From Chloroflexota bacterium (GTDB lineage: Bacteria; Chloroflexota; Anaerolineae; Aggregatilineales; Phototrophicaceae), in assembly GCA_020161935.1 (NCBI GenBank), contig JAIUNI010000008.1:186001-250000 (forward strand): a stretch of 64,000 nucleotides of DNA. The letters are read 5' to 3'. The notes under the pieces are model-generated. The model did no database searches. It had not been told where the DNA came from and worked only from the letters and a program-made list of their open reading frames with translations. The position numbers were made by a program, and so were the translations under genes. Positions 8,722 through 18,093 of the stretch are shown piece after piece (the first letter of the stretch is position 1; every line of letters starts with the position of its first letter).

Positions 8722-9047
8722 GATTGTCGATCCATTTCTACCGGCAGGGTTTCACCCGCATAGGCCAGCACAATCTGTTCGCGTGGGACACCCGCTTGAA
8801 GGAGTGCTTCGTACAGCGGCCGGTCGGTTATATCCTCATCAATGACGATCACGTCACCAACAATATGTGCCATCACAGTGACGGTCGTCTTTGATTTTCT
8901 TGGATATTGATAGTCAGGAACAATAATCACCGTGAATGCCAGATGATCAACATTTTCAAAGTAGTAGGTTTTCGCTTTTAGCGCTGGCCCGTGATAGTCC
9001 ATCACTTCGCGTTGAAGAATATCGGTTAGCTGATTTACTCTCTCCAT
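8718..9047 (-). CDS. xisI: XisI-family protein (element excision controlling factor)
   Basis: The 109-residue protein matches the XisI family by its N-terminal helix (VNQLTDILQREVMDY), the PDYQYPRKSKTTVTV strand pair, and the C-terminal DRPLYEALLQAGVPREQIVLAYAGE pattern. XisI was named from the cyanobacterial fdxN excision element, but it occurs in many cyanobacterial and Chloroflexota genomes without such elements, usually next to XisH. It overlaps xisH by 13 bases and sbcD by 4, indicating one transcript. Its biochemical role is not established; partnering with XisH is inferred from the conserved pairing. Confidence 0.85.
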   Translation of the reverse strand: MERVNQLTDILQREVMDYHGPALKAKTYYFENVDHLAFTVIIVPDYQYPRKSKTTVTVMAHIVGDVIVIDEDITDRPLYEALLQAGVPREQIVLAYAGETLPVEMDRQS

Positions 9048-9448
9048 TGTGAGATGGTCTCCGTCTCTATGTTGACGATGACTAACTTAATCCTATTATC
9101 GCTGATCGTCCGCATAACTGTCGAATCAAATATGTCTTCATAGGCATCCAGCGGTACGGCGAGATACAGTGGCAGGTCAATCTCTTCCTGCGCCAATAAC
9201 GCTCGATACAGGATATATTGTCCAAAGGCGATATAAAGCTCTTGAGTCGTACTTTCGCGGTCAGGAAAACATTTGACTTCCGCCAATAATATCTGCTGGC
9301 GACGACCATTTACGCCTTTAGCCGCTTGAATATCAATAAAGACCAATCGCTCCTCATGTATCAGTCGGCGCGGCCGAGCGTCTACTTGCCAGCCATCATT
9401 TTCCAGCGCATGAACCACCTGCTCGTGGCACTCATCAAGCCGAGGCAT
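9035..9448 (-). CDS. xisH: XisH-family protein (endonuclease-like fold)
   Basis: The 137-residue protein starts MPRLDECHEQVVHALENDGW, the usual XisH opening (often MPA.D..H..V..AL.kDGW). It has the core VFIDIQAAKG followed by ILLAEVKCF, which reads as the D...E-x-K site of a restriction-endonuclease-like fold, and TTQELYIAFGQYILYRALL. GGAG lies seven bases before the start. The position between smr and xisI/sbcD suggests a DNA-related function. Nuclease activity is inferred from the motif. Confidence 0.87.
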   Translation of the reverse strand: MPRLDECHEQVVHALENDGWQVDARPRRLIHEERLVFIDIQAAKGVNGRRQQILLAEVKCFPDRESTTQELYIAFGQYILYRALLAQEEIDLPLYLAVPLDAYEDIFDSTVMRTISDNRIKLVIVNIETETISQWRE

Positions 9449-9460
9449 CTCTGACTCCGA

Positions 9461-9715
9461 TCAAAAGCGGAAGTGGATAAAGATGCGCCCGAAGTTTTTA
9501 TCGTCCTTCTCGACCCGATGGTAAAGCGCACGAATGTGCTTCTGGTCAAGGAAACGCAGCACCTTTTTCTTGAGGGCACCGCTGCCCTTGCCGGGGATGA
9601 TCTCGACCAATTCGATCTTCTTATCGACGGCTTCCTGCACAATCCGGTTGAGTTCCACGTCGATCTTATCGCCCTTGTTATAGATGTCGTGCAGGTCAAG
9701 TTTGAGTTTCGCCAT
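9461..9715 (-). CDS. Small Smr-domain-like protein
   Basis: The frame opens further upstream, but the methionine at 9715 gives MAKLKLDLHDIYNKGDKID and is preceded by a purine-rich AGGA. The 84-residue product contains the Smr core: LDLHD..., then VEIIPGKGSGALKKKVLRFL (the GKGSGxLK loop) and a terminal FGRIFIHFRF strand. Smr domains occur in MutS2 and as stand-alone nucleases acting on DNA or RNA. It is the first gene of the unit running into xisH (12-bp gap), xisI and sbcD. Confidence 0.8.
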   Translation of the reverse strand: MAKLKLDLHDIYNKGDKIDVELNRIVQEAVDKKIELVEIIPGKGSGALKKKVLRFLDQKHIRALYHRVEKDDKNFGRIFIHFRF

Positions 9716-9806
9716 GTGGTTGCATCCTATCGTTTGGCTGACGGCATCCCGCATTTTACCATCATCGGGTAGACTTGAGACGGATTATCCTTGTGAAAGG
9801 CCGCTC

Positions 9807-10748
9807 ATGATGCAGAACCCGATTGCTACCCTACTCGAAACCCAGCCTATCGTCGTGCTGGACGGGGCGCTCGCGACCGAACTTGAGCGGCGTGGGGCGG
9901 ATTTACGTGACCCGCTTTGGTCGGCGAAAGTGCTGATGGAAGCGCCCCACCTGATCCGCGAGGTTCACGCCGATTACTACGCGGCGGGGGCGGACTGCGC
10001 GACGACAGCCAGCTATCAGGCGACGTTTGAGGGTTTCGCGCGGCGCGGCCTGAGCCATGAAGCGGCAGCCAACTTGATGCGCCTTTCTGTAGCCCTCGCG
10101 ATTGAGGCGCGGGATGCGTTCTGGGCGGACACCGCCAACCGCGTTGGGCGGGAGAAACCATTCGTGGCAGCGTCAGTTGGGCCGTATGGCGCATTCCTCG
10201 CGGACGGTTCGGAATACCGTGGGGACTACGGGCTGACGGTCGAGCAGTTGATGGATTTCCACCGTCCACGCATGACGGTGCTGGCGAGTTCCGGCGCGGA
10301 TATGCTGGCGTGTGAGACGATCCCCTGCTTAATCGAGGCACAGGCGATTGCCCGACTCCTGCGCGAATTCCCGACCATCAGCACGTGGATCAGCTTTAGC
10401 GCCCGTGACGGTGAACACACGAACCACGGCGAACGCCTCGCGGACTGCGCGGCTTTGCTCGGCGAGCATCCGCAGGTGGTGGCGATTGGCGTGAACTGTA
10501 CCGCACCACAGTACATCCCTGACCTGATACAGGCAGCGCGGGCGGCGACCGATACGCCTATTCTGGCCTACCCCAACTCCGGCGAAAGCTACGACCCGAC
10601 CACAAAGTCGTGGAGTGAGGAGGACACTTGCCCGGCATTTGCTAACGATGCCAGACTGTGGCACGAGGCCGGGGCGCGGGTGATCGGCGGGTGCTGCCGG
10701 ACGACACCGGAACATATTCGCGAGGTGGCGGCAGGGCTGCGGATATAA
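9807..10748 (+). CDS. mmuM: Homocysteine S-methyltransferase
   Basis: The start at 9807 (or the adjacent ATG at 9810) lies after GAAAGG and removes a spurious extension; the product is 313 residues. It opens with VVLDGALATELERRGADL and carries the zinc-binding cysteines in GVNCTAP and GGCCRTTPEHI, the signature of the MmuM/BHMT family. The enzyme methylates homocysteine to methionine, using S-methylmethionine or S-adenosylmethionine as donor. Length matches the E. coli MmuM type and no cobalamin domain is present. It is convergent with the GT-C gene, 4 bases apart. Confidence 0.88.
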   Translation: MMQNPIATLLETQPIVVLDGALATELERRGADLRDPLWSAKVLMEAPHLIREVHADYYAAGADCATTASYQATFEGFARRGLSHEAAANLMRLSVALAIEARDAFWADTANRVGREKPFVAASVGPYGAFLADGSEYRGDYGLTVEQLMDFHRPRMTVLASSGADMLACETIPCLIEAQAIARLLREFPTISTWISFSARDGEHTNHGERLADCAALLGEHPQVVAIGVNCTAPQYIPDLIQAARAATDTPILAYPNSGESYDPTTKSWSEEDTCPAFANDARLWHEAGARVIGGCCRTTPEHIREVAAGLRI

Positions 10749-10752
10749 CGAG

Positions 10753-12522
10753 TTAGTTTGCCGTACCGACCCGATATATCCGAATGACTGGCCCCGGCCT
10801 GACCTGCCGACCAAGTGCTGAGGGGTTTTGAAGCGCGAGTCCGGTACGCGCGTCGATAATCCCCAAGCAATCATGACCTTCAAAGGGTGAAAAGGTCATC
10901 ACCAGTTCCCACTTGGCTTTCAGCGCGTCATTGATGGCCGGAAATTCCAAATCGGATTCCGAATCCGGTCGTTTGGTCGTGCCGGAGCAGTAATCATCTT
11001 CGATCACATAGGTAATCTGTTCATCAGCAATCAGCCCTTCAAGGTCTTCAAAGGTTTTGACACGGGCTTGCATCTCCGGCCCGTAGACATCATAGGCGGG
11101 CTGTGGACGTACTTCCGGCAGTTGGTTGAGCCACCAATCCCAGCTTTGCAGGGGCAGCTTGCCGAGCGCATAGGCACGCTCGATACTGGTTTCGTCGCGC
11201 TGCAAGGGGACGGCGTAGGCAACGGTATCGCCCGCGACTATTTTGGTTCCGGCTTCCCAATTTTCGCTCATGTACTGTAAGGCTTGCTGGCGGGTATCGG
11301 CAGCCGTTTGCTGATAGACGTTATCCGCCAAAATCATCAATTCCATCAGAATAAGCATCAAAATAGCGACGGAGGCCACCCGCTGCAACCGGATCTGCCG
11401 CAGCCAACCGATGAGCGCGTCCATACCGATCCCCGCGACCAGTGCCATCGTACCGATCCACGGTATCCAGTAATAGAACTGATAGAAGCGGGTGCTGACG
11501 TTGGCAATCGTCACCATCAGGAATAGGAACGCGCCGACGATAATCCAGTAATCAACACGTTTGCGATACTGCCATGCCGCGATGAGTCCCAGCAGCGAAG
11601 GGATGACCGTTATATCCCAGATCAACGGATAAATGCCGCGTATATGCCCCACGATGATTTGTAAGCGGTCAACTATGGTGAGCGGCCCGGCATAGGCGTA
11701 AGAATTGAGCCGTGTGATCTCATAGATCAGGTCGTCAATATGAATGAACGCAATCGGGTTCAAAGCGATATTGCCGACGACAACCCCAACAACTAACCAC
11801 AACACGCCGCGGCTGAGAACGAACCGACGAGCAAACTGCCGCCAATCCTTATTTGCCCCCACCCACGCAATCGCGCCGTGGGCGATGATGATGCTGATGG
11901 CGATGGTACTCCCGCTGAACTTGCTCAACATCACGACCGCCAAACTCAGCCCCGCCGCGACGTAATCCCGCTGCCGTTTGTAGGTGTAAAGCCGCATACT
12001 CATCCATAGGCAGAGGGCTATCGAAAACGCGATGAGGCTGTCCGGCAGGGCATACAACGAACTGATCGTAAAAAAGCCGTTGGTCGCCAAGACAGCCGCC
12101 GCGAACAAGCCGACCAGTGGATTGATATAGCGCCCGATGAGGCCGGTGAGGGTGATGGCAAGTGTGGTCAAAATGGCGAGGGTGATACGGGTAGCCTGTG
12201 TGAAAAGCGCCCGGTCGCTAAAGTATAGATCACGAAAGTCGGCAAGGCTGTCAACCTTGCCCGTGAGGGAACTATAACCGTACAACCCACCAACCGAGGC
12301 CATATTCACATAAGCGATGAACGAGCGGTGGTAGCGCACCTCGCGCGGCGGCATCTGGCCTTCGGTCAGGCGCAGCGCCGTCGAAAGGTCGGAGTTCTCG
12401 TCGCTGGTTTGAATTTGCGGCAGGCCGTGATTGATACCATACAGGCGGACGACCAGACTAAACAGCGATATGACAAGCAGCAGCGACCAGAACAGGCGGG
12501 AACTCATTTGAGAAGGCTTCAT
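10753..12522 (-). CDS. GT-C membrane glycosyltransferase (ArnT/PMT-like)
   Basis: The 589-residue multi-pass membrane protein starts at 12522, where GAGGG lies six bases upstream. After the first membrane helix comes the external loop with SDENSD, the acidic catalytic pair typical of lipid-phosphate-dependent GT-C enzymes. About ten further helices and a ~170-residue outer domain follow. Such enzymes move a sugar from a polyprenyl-phosphate donor to proteins, glycolipids or polysaccharides outside the membrane. Donor and acceptor are unknown. It is the first of three GT-C proteins in the window. Confidence 0.75.
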   Translation of the reverse strand: MKPSQMSSRLFWSLLLVISLFSLVVRLYGINHGLPQIQTSDENSDLSTALRLTEGQMPPREVRYHRSFIAYVNMASVGGLYGYSSLTGKVDSLADFRDLYFSDRALFTQATRITLAILTTLAITLTGLIGRYINPLVGLFAAAVLATNGFFTISSLYALPDSLIAFSIALCLWMSMRLYTYKRQRDYVAAGLSLAVVMLSKFSGSTIAISIIIAHGAIAWVGANKDWRQFARRFVLSRGVLWLVVGVVVGNIALNPIAFIHIDDLIYEITRLNSYAYAGPLTIVDRLQIIVGHIRGIYPLIWDITVIPSLLGLIAAWQYRKRVDYWIIVGAFLFLMVTIANVSTRFYQFYYWIPWIGTMALVAGIGMDALIGWLRQIRLQRVASVAILMLILMELMILADNVYQQTAADTRQQALQYMSENWEAGTKIVAGDTVAYAVPLQRDETSIERAYALGKLPLQSWDWWLNQLPEVRPQPAYDVYGPEMQARVKTFEDLEGLIADEQITYVIEDDYCSGTTKRPDSESDLEFPAINDALKAKWELVMTFSPFEGHDCLGIIDARTGLALQNPSALGRQVRPGPVIRIYRVGTAN

Positions 12523-12624
12523 GTATCCCTCACCGTATTTCACAAGCATTTGGTTGGACAAATGGGGTGGTTAAAATGTGGTGGGGATTATAAACAGGCC
12601 GTGGGGATTTTACGATTGGGGGGA

Positions 12625-12655
12625 TTGCTACCGATAGTTAGAAACCTGCTATAAT
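12625..12655 (+). promoter_or_regulatory. Candidate promoter of the first DUF4058 gene
   Basis: TTGCTA (12625-12630) and a consensus TATAAT (12650-12655) are separated by 19 bases, about 20 bases before the first start codon of the downstream gene. The spacing is slightly long. Confidence 0.4.
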
Positions 12656-12674
12656 TTTGCTCGGCAACTGAGTC

Positions 12675-13526
12675 ATGATGGAACATCCCATGTCCACTTA
12701 CCGCGAAGTCTACAAACAAGGCCCATTCCCACACCGTATTGACCCGTGGGCAGAAAATCCACACTACTTTCAGCAAATCCGCAGTGGAATTATCGCTGAC
12801 ATTATTGACCAGATTCATGACACGATTTTTGATATGGGTTATCTGGCAGGCAAAGAAGCCAGTTTACTCATCACAGAACGCCGCGAACCGGATGTTTTTG
12901 TTCGCTCACGCACGTTCACACCGATCACACAACCAGAATGGAATTACTCGCAAGCGGCTGCAACCATTCAAGCTGAACCGGGACTTGAATTCAGTGGTGA
13001 AACATTTCCTGAACCGGATGCCATTCACATCACGCACCGCGAAACGGGTGAGCTTGTAACGATAGTCGAAATTATTTCCCCGCGAAATAAAGACCGTTCG
13101 AGCGATATGTGGGATTACATTGAAAGACGTAACAGACTCATTTATCATAAAGGGGTCAACGTTGTCGAACTCGATTTAACACGCTCCAACAAACGACTGA
13201 CCCAAGACATCCTTGCCGAAACATATGCGTATCACATTGCGATTTATATGTCCGATCAATCACCCCGTTTCATCGGCATGGAATATGGACAGCCTCTAAA
13301 ACGTTTCGCGCTGCCACTGCGACATCAAGTCGTTGGTGTAGAGACGCAACATGCCTACGACAACGCCTACCAGCTTGCCTACATCGCCAGCCATATTGAA
13401 ATCGACCTCCAATATGCCGCTTCGGAAATTCCATTCCCCTCGCTGTTGAATGAGACGCAAACCCGCGAGGCTCTTGAAACCATAGGCAAATGGCGGGAAA
13501 CGTTAAAGGGGTTGCAGGGAAAATAA
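12675..13526 (+). CDS. DUF4058-family protein
   Basis: The protein has up to 283 residues; starts at 12675, 12678 and 12690 are all possible. It matches the DUF4058 pattern seen in cyanobacteria and Chloroflexota: FPHRIDPWAENPHYFQQI, EPDVFVR, TIVEIISPRNKD, and VNVVELDLTRSNKRL with a final predicted helical segment. The I-E-I-(I)-S-P-x-N-K and E-L-D-L spacing recalls a restriction-endonuclease-like fold, but function is not known. A paralogue lies at 32642-33481 on the other strand. Confidence 0.82.
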   Translation: MMEHPMSTYREVYKQGPFPHRIDPWAENPHYFQQIRSGIIADIIDQIHDTIFDMGYLAGKEASLLITERREPDVFVRSRTFTPITQPEWNYSQAAATIQAEPGLEFSGETFPEPDAIHITHRETGELVTIVEIISPRNKDRSSDMWDYIERRNRLIYHKGVNVVELDLTRSNKRLTQDILAETYAYHIAIYMSDQSPRFIGMEYGQPLKRFALPLRHQVVGVETQHAYDNAYQLAYIASHIEIDLQYAASEIPFPSLLNETQTREALETIGKWRETLKGLQGK

Positions 13527-13534
13527 ATCAAAAA

Positions 13535-13562
13535 GCAGCCCCACACTTTCGCGCAGGGCTGC
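13535..13562. terminator. Hairpin between convergent genes
   Basis: GCAGCCC and GGGCTGC form a 7-bp stem with a 14-base loop, preceded by AAAAA and followed by CCTCTTTT, so it can end transcription from either side (DUF4058 and asnS). Confidence 0.7.
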
Positions 13563-13611
13563 CCTCTTTTAACCTTTAACTTGTCACTTGTAACTTACCG
13601 CTTGAAACTCT

Positions 13612-14949
13612 TTACGGGTACTTGCGGTTGAGCATACGGGCGTAAGGAATGGTTTCACGGATGTGCGGGAGGCCGCAGATCCACGCGACGGTGCGCTCTA
13701 AGCCGATGCCGAAGCCGCTGTGCGGGACGCTGCCGAAGCGCCGCAGGTCGAGATACCATGCATACGCCTCGCGACCCAAGCCCATCTTCTTCACCTGCTG
13801 CTCGATGAGCGCCGAGTCGTAAATACGCTCGCTGCCACCGGTGATTTCGCCGTAGCCTTCGGGCGCGAGCAAGTCGACGCTGCGGCAGACTTCAGGGCGA
13901 CCTTCGACAGGCTGCATGTAGAACGCCTTGAACACCGAGGGGAAGTTGTAGACGAACACCGGCTTGTCGAACATCTCCGCCACTGCCGTTTCGTGCGGGC
14001 TGCCGAAATCGGTACCCCAGTCGATGTGCAGGAGCTGCTTCTGTTCGGGGTCGGTGGCCGCGTCGGAAAGTTTATTCAGTCGTTCGACACATTCGTCGTA
14101 GCTGATGCGCGGGAAGGGCGGCAGGACGCGCTCAAGGCTGGAGGTGTCGCGTTCGAGAATCTTCAATTCTTCCTGATGCTTCTCCAAAACGGTTTGGACG
14201 ATGTGGCTGATAAAGCTCTGCTCCATGTCCATCAGGTCTTCGAGGTTGTAGAAGGCCATCTCCGGTTCGAGCATCCAAAATTCCATCAGATGGCGGCGCG
14301 TCTTGGATTTCTCGGCGCGGAAGGTCGGGCCGAAGCAGTAGACCTTGCCGAACGCCGCCATGTTGGCCTCGTTGTACAACTGGCCGGTCTGCGCGAGGAA
14401 TGCCTTCTCGCCGTAGTAGTCGAGTTCGAACAGGCTGGTCGAGTCCTCACCTGCCGAGGGGGTAATGATGGGCGTATCGACGAGCATGTAACCGTCGTTA
14501 TCCAGCCAGTTCCGCATGGCGTTGACGATGGTCGAACGGATGCGGATGATCGCCCACTGGCGCGACGACCGCAGCCACAGGTGGCGGTTGTCCATCAGGA
14601 ACTCGACACCATGATCTTTGGGGGTGATCGGGTATTCGTCCGCCATCTGCACCAATTGCAAGCTCTTGATGCCGACCTCAAAGCCACCGGGGATGCCGGG
14701 TGCGCGCTCATCCTTGCGGACGCTGCCGGTAATAATCACCGACGACTCCTGCGTCAGCTTACCCGCAATGTCGAACTGTTCCGCGTCCATATCCTTTTTG
14801 AAGGCGACACACTGGGTAATGCCTGTACCATCGCGCAGTTGGATGAATTGCAGCTTGCCCTTGTCGGTGCGGTTGTACACCCATCCGCGAATAGTGACCT
14901 CTTGCCCGTCATATTGGGCGATGTTCTTGATGCTAATATTAGTTGCCAC
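13612..14949 (-). CDS. asnS: Asparaginyl-tRNA synthetase
   Basis: The 445-residue class II enzyme charges tRNA-Asn. It has an N-terminal OB-fold anticodon-binding domain (TIRGWVYNRTDKGKLQFIQLRDG), then motif 2 (FRAEKSKTRRHLMEFWMLEPE) and motif 3 (GFGIGLERTVAWICG). The open frame extends to a TTG at 14973, but the GTG at 14949 is preferred because AAGGA lies nine bases upstream and the protein then begins (V)ATNISIKNI as usual. It is a single-copy housekeeping gene transcribed alone, ending at the shared hairpin. Confidence 0.93.
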   Translation of the reverse strand: MATNISIKNIAQYDGQEVTIRGWVYNRTDKGKLQFIQLRDGTGITQCVAFKKDMDAEQFDIAGKLTQESSVIITGSVRKDERAPGIPGGFEVGIKSLQLVQMADEYPITPKDHGVEFLMDNRHLWLRSSRQWAIIRIRSTIVNAMRNWLDNDGYMLVDTPIITPSAGEDSTSLFELDYYGEKAFLAQTGQLYNEANMAAFGKVYCFGPTFRAEKSKTRRHLMEFWMLEPEMAFYNLEDLMDMEQSFISHIVQTVLEKHQEELKILERDTSSLERVLPPFPRISYDECVERLNKLSDAATDPEQKQLLHIDWGTDFGSPHETAVAEMFDKPVFVYNFPSVFKAFYMQPVEGRPEVCRSVDLLAPEGYGEITGGSERIYDSALIEQQVKKMGLGREAYAWYLDLRRFGSVPHSGFGIGLERTVAWICGLPHIRETIPYARMLNRKYP

Positions 14950-15237
14950 GTTCAATAATCCTTCTTTAGACAATTGATGTAGGACGCATTCTGCCGCGAC
15001 CTAGCTCGCCTATTTAAGATGAGGAGGATTATACCACGCCGCGCATTTGTGTATTTCGTCACAAGAAGCGTTTGTATTTTTTGTAGGGGTTCACAAACGC
15101 CGAATATCACCTTGATGGATATACTTAACCAAAATTTCAACACTGTCGCATTCACCCTTAATGCTCATCTAATAGTATTTTTGCGAACTTCATCTTATGG
15201 TTAGAGAAGATGATTAACATAAAGGGGCGTGCTGCTG

Positions 15238-15555
15238 ATGAAAGTGTTTCAAAACCTCACTGATCTCCACTTCGCTTATCAGGATATGTACCGCCACTGG
15301 CACGCCGACTCGGAACGGTATACCGGCGGTGACGCGCTGAACACGGCGCTTGAAGAAGGCTGGACAGTGCAAGAAATCGTCGGCTACCAAGAAGTCCACC
15401 ATATGGGCGCACGCGGTACGGTTATCTATCACTTCGAGCTTTCGCTCGGCGAAGAAGCTGTCACCATGCCCGTCATCGGCAACCCGTATGTCAGCCGCCT
15501 CGTTATGCTGATGGAGTTCAAGCTCGTCCCGGTGACAACCGCGAAAGCCAGTTAA
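15238..15555 (+). CDS. Small unrecognised protein, member 1 of a duplicated family
   Basis: The 105-residue soluble protein starts at 15238 with AGGGG ten bases upstream. It is not a family I recognise. It aligns over nearly its full length with the product at 20859-21224, sharing YRHWHxxSER, a GD-x-L-x-TAL...GW block, a G-x-R-x-V-x-YH strand and MPVIGNPY..RL. The many conserved His, Arg, Asp and Trp residues suggest a real fold rather than low complexity. Neighbours (AsnRS, GT4) give no hint. A hairpin terminator follows, so it is probably transcribed alone. Confidence 0.75.
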   Translation: MKVFQNLTDLHFAYQDMYRHWHADSERYTGGDALNTALEEGWTVQEIVGYQEVHHMGARGTVIYHFELSLGEEAVTMPVIGNPYVSRLVMLMEFKLVPVTTAKAS

Positions 15556-15571
15556 CGCGCCACACGAAAAA

Positions 15572-15600
15572 TGGCGGATTTACGTCCGCCACAACTCTTT
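15572..15600 (+). terminator. Rho-independent terminator
   Basis: TGGCGGA and TCCGCCA form a 7-bp stem with a 6-base loop, followed by CAACTCTTTCTT; it ends the small gene upstream. Confidence 0.7.
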
Positions 15601-15718
15601 CTTATCTATTTCCCCTTCCTACTACTGTCTCAGCCGAATGGCCCATAACGTCCCGAATTTTTAGGCGTATTCTCAAGCCTAGGGGGTAAACACACATCAA
15701 TTTTCGGGAGAATCTGAT

Positions 15719-18064
15719 ATGCGGAATGCGAAACAGGCTGCTGTTCGCAGCATTGCTTTTATTGGTAGTTACACACCTCGTCAGTGCGGCATCGCAACCT
15801 TTACCCAAGACTTATCCAAGGCCATTTGCGACTATAATCCCGACATGAATTGTTTCATCGTTCCGGTGAATGATACGGTTGAGGGTTACGATTATCCCGA
15901 CGAGGTTCGCTTCGAGATTCAGGAGCAAAATATTGACTCGTACCGCACGGCTGCCGACTACCTGAATATCAACGGTGTTGATCTTGTTTGCTTGCAACAC
16001 GAGTACGGCATTTACGGCGGCACGGCGGGCAGCCACATCCTCGCCCTGCTGCGCGAACTGCGGATGCCAGTTGTTACCACGTTTCACACCGTCTTAAAGA
16101 CCCCCGACACTTACCAGCGTAAAGTGCTGACAGAAATCGCACGCCTTTCTGACCGGGTAGTGGTGATGAGCCAGATCGCGGTCGATTTCCTGACGAGCAT
16201 CTACGAGGTTCCGGCGGATAAGATCGACCTTATTCATCACGGTATCCCTGACATTCCATTCGTAGATCCAAACTTTTACAAAGACCAATTCGGTGTCGAG
16301 GGTAAGCCGCTGCTGCTCACCTTCGGTCTGCTTTCCGCCAACAAAGGCATTGAAAACGTCATCAACGCTCTGCCAGCGGTCATCGAACATTACCCGGATG
16401 TCATGTATTTCGTGGTCGGCGCGACCCACCCGAACGTGCTGCGGCATGACGGTGAAGACTACCGGCTGCGGCTGCGGCACATCGCCCGCCAGAAAGGCGT
16501 AAGCGACCATGTGGTTTTCTTCAACCGCTTCGTGAGCATGAAAGAACTCATCGAGTTTATCGGCGCGACGGACATCTACATCACTCCTTATCTTAATCAG
16601 GCGCAGATCGTTTCCGGTACGTTGGCTTATACGGTCGGCGCGGGGAAAGCGGTGATCTCAACACCCTACTGGTATGCCGAAGAACTGCTGGATGAGGGAC
16701 GCGGCAGCCTCGTACCGTTTGGTGATTCAGAAGCGATTGCTGATCAGGTTATCTATATGCTCGACCACGAATCCGAGCGCCATGCCATACGGAAGAAAGC
16801 CTATCTGTTCGGGCGCGAAATGATCTGGCCGGTCAGCGCACAGCACTACCGGGATACGTTCGAGCGGGCTTCCCAAACACGCGAACTTTTGCCCCGGCCA
16901 GCCAGCGACAAACTCTACAATCGCCCTATCGAGCTTCCACCGCTTAAGCTCGACCATATTGACCGTATGACCGACAATACGGGTATCTTCCAACATGCCT
17001 TGTACGACATTCCTAATTTTCAGGAAGGCTATACGACCGACGATAATGCCCGTGCCCTAATCCTGTGTGTGCTGTTGGAAAAGTCTGAATCATCCCTACA
17101 GAAGCGGGCACAGCAGTTGTCCGCGCACTATATGGCCTTTCTCAATTATGCATATTCGGAAGTGACAGGACGTTTCCGTAACTTCATGAGTTTTGATCGA
17201 CGCTGGCTTGAAGACATCGGATCGGAAGACAGCCACGGTCGGGCATTGTGGGCGCTAGGTACGGTGCTGGGGCGGTCGAACAGTCAGGGCATGGCGGCGC
17301 TAGCAAGCCGTATTCTTGTACCCGCCGTTCCGATTGTTGAAACCTTCACCTCGCCCCGTGCGTGGGCATATACCATTCTGGGACTGCACGAGTACCGCAA
17401 ACGCTTCGCTGGCGACCGGGTAGCCCACGACGTAATGGAACATCTGGGGGAAAATCTTTTTGGCCTGTATGGAAAGGTGAATACGGCTGAATGGTCATGG
17501 TTCGAGGATGTGGTCAGCTATGGCAATGCCATCCTCCCACACGCGCTGTTGATTTGTGGGCAGGAACTCGACCGCGCCGACATGACAGAAGCCGCCTTAC
17601 AATCGCTTCGCTGGTTGGTGGAGGTCCAGTACACCGGCGAGGACTTTTTCCAATTCATTGGCAATCAGGGGTTCTATAAGCGCGATGGCGAAAAAGCCAC
17701 CTTTGACCAGCAGCCGATTGAAGCGCAGGCGATGGTTTCGGCCTGCCTCTATGCCTACACCGTTACACAGGATATGTACTGGTATCAACAAGCTCGTGCC
17801 GCATTTGAATGGCTGCTGGGGCGCAATCATTTGGGGGAACTGCTGTACGTACCCTACACAGGTGGCTGCCGCGACGGTTTGCACCCGAACGCCGTGAACC
17901 AAAATCAGGGCGCGGAATCCACACTTTCGTATCTCATTTCCAGCGTCGAGATTCAATTGATAGAGGCGATGAAAGAGTTTGTGAACCCCCTTGAAAGCCA
18001 AACACCTATACAGTCACAGCATGAACCCATTGCACATGGGTTTTTGGCGACAGGCGGACTTTAG
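15719..18064 (+). CDS. GT4 glycosyltransferase fused to a helical-barrel domain
   Basis: The protein has 781 residues. The first ~395 form a GT4 glycosyltransferase: GSYTPRQCGIATFTQDL at the N-terminus, FHTVLKTPD, then LTFGLLSANKGIENVINALP and the donor-site region ending in IVSGTLAYTVGAGKAVISTP. The second half (from about 405) has repeated helices with FQEGYTTDDNARALILCVLL, WSWFEDVVSYGNAILPHALL and LWALGT, resembling the (alpha/alpha)6 toroids of sugar-processing enzymes. The two halves are seen fused in other bacteria, suggesting coupled synthesis and trimming or sensing of a mannose-like glycan, but the product is unknown. Confidence 0.8.
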   Translation: MRNAKQAAVRSIAFIGSYTPRQCGIATFTQDLSKAICDYNPDMNCFIVPVNDTVEGYDYPDEVRFEIQEQNIDSYRTAADYLNINGVDLVCLQHEYGIYGGTAGSHILALLRELRMPVVTTFHTVLKTPDTYQRKVLTEIARLSDRVVVMSQIAVDFLTSIYEVPADKIDLIHHGIPDIPFVDPNFYKDQFGVEGKPLLLTFGLLSANKGIENVINALPAVIEHYPDVMYFVVGATHPNVLRHDGEDYRLRLRHIARQKGVSDHVVFFNRFVSMKELIEFIGATDIYITPYLNQAQIVSGTLAYTVGAGKAVISTPYWYAEELLDEGRGSLVPFGDSEAIADQVIYMLDHESERHAIRKKAYLFGREMIWPVSAQHYRDTFERASQTRELLPRPASDKLYNRPIELPPLKLDHIDRMTDNTGIFQHALYDIPNFQEGYTTDDNARALILCVLLEKSESSLQKRAQQLSAHYMAFLNYAYSEVTGRFRNFMSFDRRWLEDIGSEDSHGRALWALGTVLGRSNSQGMAALASRILVPAVPIVETFTSPRAWAYTILGLHEYRKRFAGDRVAHDVMEHLGENLFGLYGKVNTAEWSWFEDVVSYGNAILPHALLICGQELDRADMTEAALQSLRWLVEVQYTGEDFFQFIGNQGFYKRDGEKATFDQQPIEAQAMVSACLYAYTVTQDMYWYQQARAAFEWLLGRNHLGELLYVPYTGGCRDGLHPNAVNQNQGAESTLSYLISSVEIQLIEAMKEFVNPLESQTPIQSQHEPIAHGFLATGGL

Positions 18065-18093
18065 TAAAGTGGGGGGGCGTAAAATCCCCTTCC

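Noticed and set aside
8011..8763. 250-codon open frame opposite sbcD
   Set aside because: Shadow of the nuclease gene; no ribosome site and no protein-like pattern.
8718..9448. XisH/XisI as a sign of an fdxN-type excision element
   Set aside because: No recombinase (XisF), no interrupted gene and no direct repeat borders are visible.
13720..14958. 412-codon open frame opposite asnS
   Set aside because: It is the antisense shadow of a clear tRNA synthetase gene; its composition is that expected from the complementary strand and no domain is seen.
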